Assembly (NCBI GenBank): GCA_018623995.1
Contig: JAAZUV010000043.1
Span: forward strand, 1 to 9,811
Reading direction: 5' to 3'
Source: Methanobacteriota archaeon
Lineage (GTDB): Archaea > Thermoplasmatota > Poseidoniia > Poseidoniales > Poseidoniaceae
Length of the DNA: 9,811 nucleotides
The translations under genes were made by a program, and so were the position numbers. Positions 7,174 through 9,811 of this stretch are shown piece after piece. How positions within the stretch are numbered: position 1 is the first letter of the stretch; each line of letters begins with the position of its first letter. The notes under the pieces are model-generated. The model did no database searches, had not been told where the DNA came from, and saw only the letters and a program-made list of their open reading frames with translations.

Positions 7174-8883
7174 GAAGACACCCTTGAGGTGTCCGTCCTC
7201 ATCCATATCCATATCGTTGGCTGCAGGTCGTTTTGGAAGTCCTGGCATTGTCATCATTGAACCGAGGATGGCGACAACAAATCCTGCTCCTGCATTCAAA
7301 CGGAATTCTCGGACAGGCAAATCGAATCCATTCGGAGCCCCAAGCATTCCCGCATCATGTGAAAACGAGTACTGTGTCTTTGCCATGCATACCGGTAATG
7401 AGCCATATCCCCAATCTTGTATTTTCTTTAATTGACGCTTGGCTGCTGCTTCAATATTAACACCGTTTGCTCCATACATGCGTGTCGCAATAGCATTCAC
7501 CTTGTCTTCAATGGCATCATTCGGAGCCACGAGTGGTAGGAAAGGTCGTCCAGCAGCAACGTGATCATGAATGGCCTCAACAACAGCATGAGCAAGGTCT
7601 GCTCCACCTACTCCACCCTTCGCGTGAACTTCCGTTCGACAAACACGAGTGGCACCGCTTGCACGTGCAGCTGTTTCAATCGCTTCCAGTTCTGCTTCCG
7701 TATCGCTCATGAACTGATTGATTGAAACAACGACAGGAACGCCGAATCGCGCCATGTTCTTAATGTGACGATCGAGGTTGGAGGTTGCTCCTGCGATAAC
7801 GGCTTGGACATTTTCTGTCTCTAGTTCTTCCTTGGAAGGCCGGTATCCGCCACGCTCTCCGAACGCTTTCCCATGCAACTTCATCGAGCGAACTGTTACA
7901 TTCATCACAACACAATCAGGGGCTTTGCCGGAGGTGTTAGCTTTGATATGCATGAATTTTTCAGCACCCATGTCGCTTCCAAACCCTGCTTCCGTGACGA
8001 CATAGTCGGCACATGACAATGCGATCCGATCCGCAACAATGGATGAATTTCCGTGAGCAATGTTGGCAAAAGGACCTCCATGGATGAATGCTGGATTTCC
8101 TTCCAATGTTTGCACAAGATTTGGTAGGAATGCGTTTCGAAGAAGCAAAGCCATGGCTCCAGCAGCTTCGATTTGCTCCGCCTTGATGGGATGTCCATCG
8201 ATTGATTCAGCGATGACAATATCGCCGAGCCGCTGACGCAAATCTGCATAATCTCTCGCAAGGACGAGAATCGCCATGATTTCAGATGCTGCTGTGATGT
8301 CGAAGCGATCCTGTCGCACATGACCGTTGGCGGGACCACCTAGTCCGATGACCACCTCTCGCAATGAACGGTCGTTTAAATCAACCACGCGTGGCCAGAA
8401 CACACGGTTCGTATCGATGTTGCATGAGTTTCCATGTTTGATGTGGTTGTCAATAAGGGACGAGAGGAGATTGTGCGCAGATGTCACTGCATGAAGATCT
8501 CCAGTGAAGTGGAGATTGATTTCTTCCATCGGAAGCACTTGTGATTGTCCTCCACCTGCTGCACCGCCTTTGATTCCAAACACAGGACCCATTGAAGGTT
8601 CACGAATGACACACGTCGCATTCTTGCCGATATGGCACAACGCTTGCGTCAATCCGATGGTTGTGACCGTTTTGCCTTCACCAAACGGTGTAGGATTGAC
8701 GGAGGTGACGAGGATGAGATTCCCCTTGGCGGAATCAAAGCGTTGTTTCATACCTTCCCAACTTAGTTTTGCCATGTATTGTCCATGAGGAATCAGTTCG
8801 CCAGAAGGGATGCCCAATTTCCATGCAATGGTCTCAATAGGTTCAAGTTTTGCAGCACGAGCAATTTCCAAATCACTTGCCAT
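7168..8883 (-). CDS. fhs: Formate-tetrahydrofolate ligase (10-formyl-THF synthetase)
   Basis: This cytosolic enzyme joins formate to tetrahydrofolate at the cost of ATP, giving 10-formyl-THF for purine synthesis and one-carbon supply. The 571 residues match the usual length of about 555-560 plus a short C-terminal Asp/Met-rich end. Clear signatures are NPTPFGEGKT (63-72, nucleotide-binding loop), GIKGGAAGGG (103-112, family signature 1), LPMEEINLHFTGD (substrate pocket) and FIHGGPFANIAHG (266-278, signature 2). In signature 1 the usual Tyr after GGG is Gln (codon at 8545-8547). The start MASDLEIARAAK at 8883 matches the family's N-terminus and has GAGG close upstream. ATG 8895 and 8901 are in-frame alternatives without a site. 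It leads an operon with aPelota (6-base gap) and the 101-residue ORF. Confidence 0.96.
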   Translation of the reverse strand: MASDLEIARAAKLEPIETIAWKLGIPSGELIPHGQYMAKLSWEGMKQRFDSAKGNLILVTSVNPTPFGEGKTVTTIGLTQALCHIGKNATCVIREPSMGPVFGIKGGAAGGGQSQVLPMEEINLHFTGDLHAVTSAHNLLSSLIDNHIKHGNSCNIDTNRVFWPRVVDLNDRSLREVVIGLGGPANGHVRQDRFDITAASEIMAILVLARDYADLRQRLGDIVIAESIDGHPIKAEQIEAAGAMALLLRNAFLPNLVQTLEGNPAFIHGGPFANIAHGNSSIVADRIALSCADYVVTEAGFGSDMGAEKFMHIKANTSGKAPDCVVMNVTVRSMKLHGKAFGERGGYRPSKEELETENVQAVIAGATSNLDRHIKNMARFGVPVVVSINQFMSDTEAELEAIETAARASGATRVCRTEVHAKGGVGGADLAHAVVEAIHDHVAAGRPFLPLVAPNDAIEDKVNAIATRMYGANGVNIEAAAKRQLKKIQDWGYGSLPVCMAKTQYSFSHDAGMLGAPNGFDLPVREFRLNAGAGFVVAILGSMMTMPGLPKRPAANDMDMDEDGHLKGVFG

Positions 8884-8918
8884 GAACCTCTGCATGTCCA
8901 TTTGGCTATCAAATCAAC

Positions 8919-8958
8919 CCCTCAAACGAGGGTGAACCCTCCGATTTGCGGAGGGTTC
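8919..8958 (-). terminator. Tandem hairpins between the flotillin and fhs genes
   Basis: The main hairpin is a perfect 10-bp stem, GAACCCTCCG (8934-8943) with CGGAGGGTTC (8949-8958), around a 5-base loop, 14 bases after the flotillin stop. A second, weaker hairpin pairs CCCTC (8919-8923) with GAGGG (8928-8932) around AAAC. The GAGGG copy can instead pair with CCCTC at 8937-8941, so two folds compete. No long T run follows on the minus strand. It is probably a terminator or 3' stabiliser for flotillin, and possibly a leader element for fhs. Confidence 0.5.
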
Positions 8959-8971
8959 CAACCTAGCGGAT

Positions 8972-9811
8972 TCACTCTTCCTTCATGGAACCGAGATAGT
9001 CCGGTAGATCAACACCAGCCATCTTAGCTACATCATGGACAGGAGGTAGTGAGCGAATCAAGGAAGATACGAAGTTCGCAGTGCTTCCACCTTCGCCACC
9101 ATTGCCTGAATCCCAAACGGTGATCTTGTCGATTTGGAGGTTGGCGATGGCTTCGGTTTGTCGAGCAACGATTTCTTCGATCTTCTCAACCATGAGGAGT
9201 GTAGCAGCGGCCTTTACGTCCCCGCCAGCACTCGCAACGAGTTGCTTGTAACCGTTCGCCTTTGCTTCAAGGACCGCCTTGGTACCTTCCGCTTCAGCGT
9301 TGTATCGAGCAAGAACAGCGTCCGCCTCACCCTGAGCGATGCGGCGTTGGCGCTCTGCTTCTGCTTCTGCAGCAATCTCAATCTGTGTCTTGGAAATCTC
9401 TTCTCGAACAATTTCTTCAGCACGTAGACGCTCTTGTTCGAGGTTGTACTGTGCCTTTTGGACTTCCATTTCAGCAGTACGTCGAGCAACTTCAGCACGT
9501 TGCATTGCAGCCGCTTCTTTTTCTTCGAGGTCAGCTTGGTAAGATGCGATTTCGGCACGTGACAAGTTTTCTCCTTGCACACCAGTTGCTTCTTGTTGTT
9601 GAACGAAAACACGTCGGTCGACTTCAGCAGCCTTCTGTCCCTTCTCGGATTCAGCAACGTTCTGTGCGACCTGAACTTCACGCTCTCGGTCGGCGTTTGC
9701 CTTACCAATTGCACCATCACGCTCAGCGTTAGCTACGTCGACGAGAGCCTTGTTGACCGCTCCAGCAGCAGCCTTCTTACCGATGCTGTTGATGTAGTTG
9801 GATTCGTCAGT
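8972..9811 (-). CDS. Flotillin / SPFH-family membrane scaffold protein (5' partial)
   Basis: The minus-strand frame is open to the window edge, giving 279 residues that are the C-terminal part of a flotillin. The SPFH (band 7) domain and N-terminal membrane hairpin lie beyond base 9811. The visible part starts with a long Ala/Glu/Arg coiled coil (residues about 15-190) with heptad-like AERDGAIGKANADRERE and EAERQRRIAQGEADAVLARY. The highly conserved flotillin tail follows: ANLQIDKITVWDSGNGGEGG, then ANFVSSLIRSLPPVHDVAKMAGVDLPDYLGSM. Flotillins oligomerise at the cytoplasmic face of the membrane and organise membrane microdomains. A GTG at 9580 is internal and not a real start. The gene is followed by strong hairpins and then fhs on the same strand, so it is probably a separate transcription unit. 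Confidence 0.95.
   Translation of the reverse strand, partial: TDESNYINSIGKKAAAGAVNKALVDVANAERDGAIGKANADREREVQVAQNVAESEKGQKAAEVDRRVFVQQQEATGVQGENLSRAEIASYQADLEEKEAAAMQRAEVARRTAEMEVQKAQYNLEQERLRAEEIVREEISKTQIEIAAEAEAERQRRIAQGEADAVLARYNAEAEGTKAVLEAKANGYKQLVASAGGDVKAAATLLMVEKIEEIVARQTEAIANLQIDKITVWDSGNGGEGGSTANFVSSLIRSLPPVHDVAKMAGVDLPDYLGSMKEE

Noticed and set aside
8911..8971. A known riboswitch (for example THF-sensing) before fhs
   Set aside because: The gap is short and holds only simple hairpins. I could not match a conserved riboswitch core.
9578..9580. GTG as the start of the flotillin gene
   Set aside because: The frame continues upstream to 9811 with typical flotillin coiled-coil sequence, so GTG is an internal Val.
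9262..9732. Plus-strand open frame of 156 codons opposite flotillin
   Set aside because: It is a shadow of the Ala/Glu-rich coiled coil, whose codons give few stops on the other strand. The product is Leu/Gln low-complexity with no recognisable family.

Overview
The window most likely comes from a planktonic euryarchaeon, and Marine Group II (Poseidoniales) or a close relative is the best guess. Three genes are archaeal in type: the small subunit of DNA polymerase D (DP1), aPelota, and a protein carrying the archaeal type IV pilin N-terminal helix. The tRNA gene has no encoded CCA. Compact gene spacing, GGTG-type ribosome binding sites and a very large Cys-paired Ig/cadherin-like surface protein also fit that group. 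The lineage is an inference from gene content; no rRNA or other phylogenetic marker was compared.

Layout from left to right. (1) 1-2541 (+) is the 3' part of a huge secreted surface protein. After cadherin-like repeats it has a membrane anchor, a short acidic loop and then, in the same frame, a complete archaeal pilin-like module. A strong GC hairpin follows. (2) 2644-3330 (+) is a HAD phosphatase of the phosphoserine phosphatase type. Its 3' end overlaps the convergent polymerase gene by 18 bp. (3) 3313-5655 (-) is a two-gene unit: a CinA C-terminal-domain protein (NMN deamidase type) followed by DP1. (4) 5715-5788 (+) is tRNA-Val(TAC). It is divergent from cinA and abuts, with no gap, the end of the next minus-strand gene. 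(5) 5789-8883 (-) reads as an operon: formate-tetrahydrofolate ligase, then aPelota, then an unrecognised 101-aa protein. The genes are only a few bases apart, and two ribosome binding sites overlap the stop codons of upstream genes. (6) 8972-9811 (-) is the C-terminal part of a flotillin, separated from the ligase gene by tandem hairpins.

Most of the window is ordinary housekeeping: replication, ribosome rescue, one-carbon metabolism, NAD by-product recycling and a membrane scaffold. The part that stands out is the adhesin-pilin fusion at 1885-2541. A type IV pilin helix normally lies at a protein's N-terminus, but here it sits behind a full surface protein and its own anchor, so the product could be a cleavable polyprotein or a two-pass surface protein. 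The uncharacterised protein coupled to aPelota is the second thing worth following. No gene-free stretch longer than 300 bases exists here, and I see no transposon, CRISPR array, phage gene or defence system.
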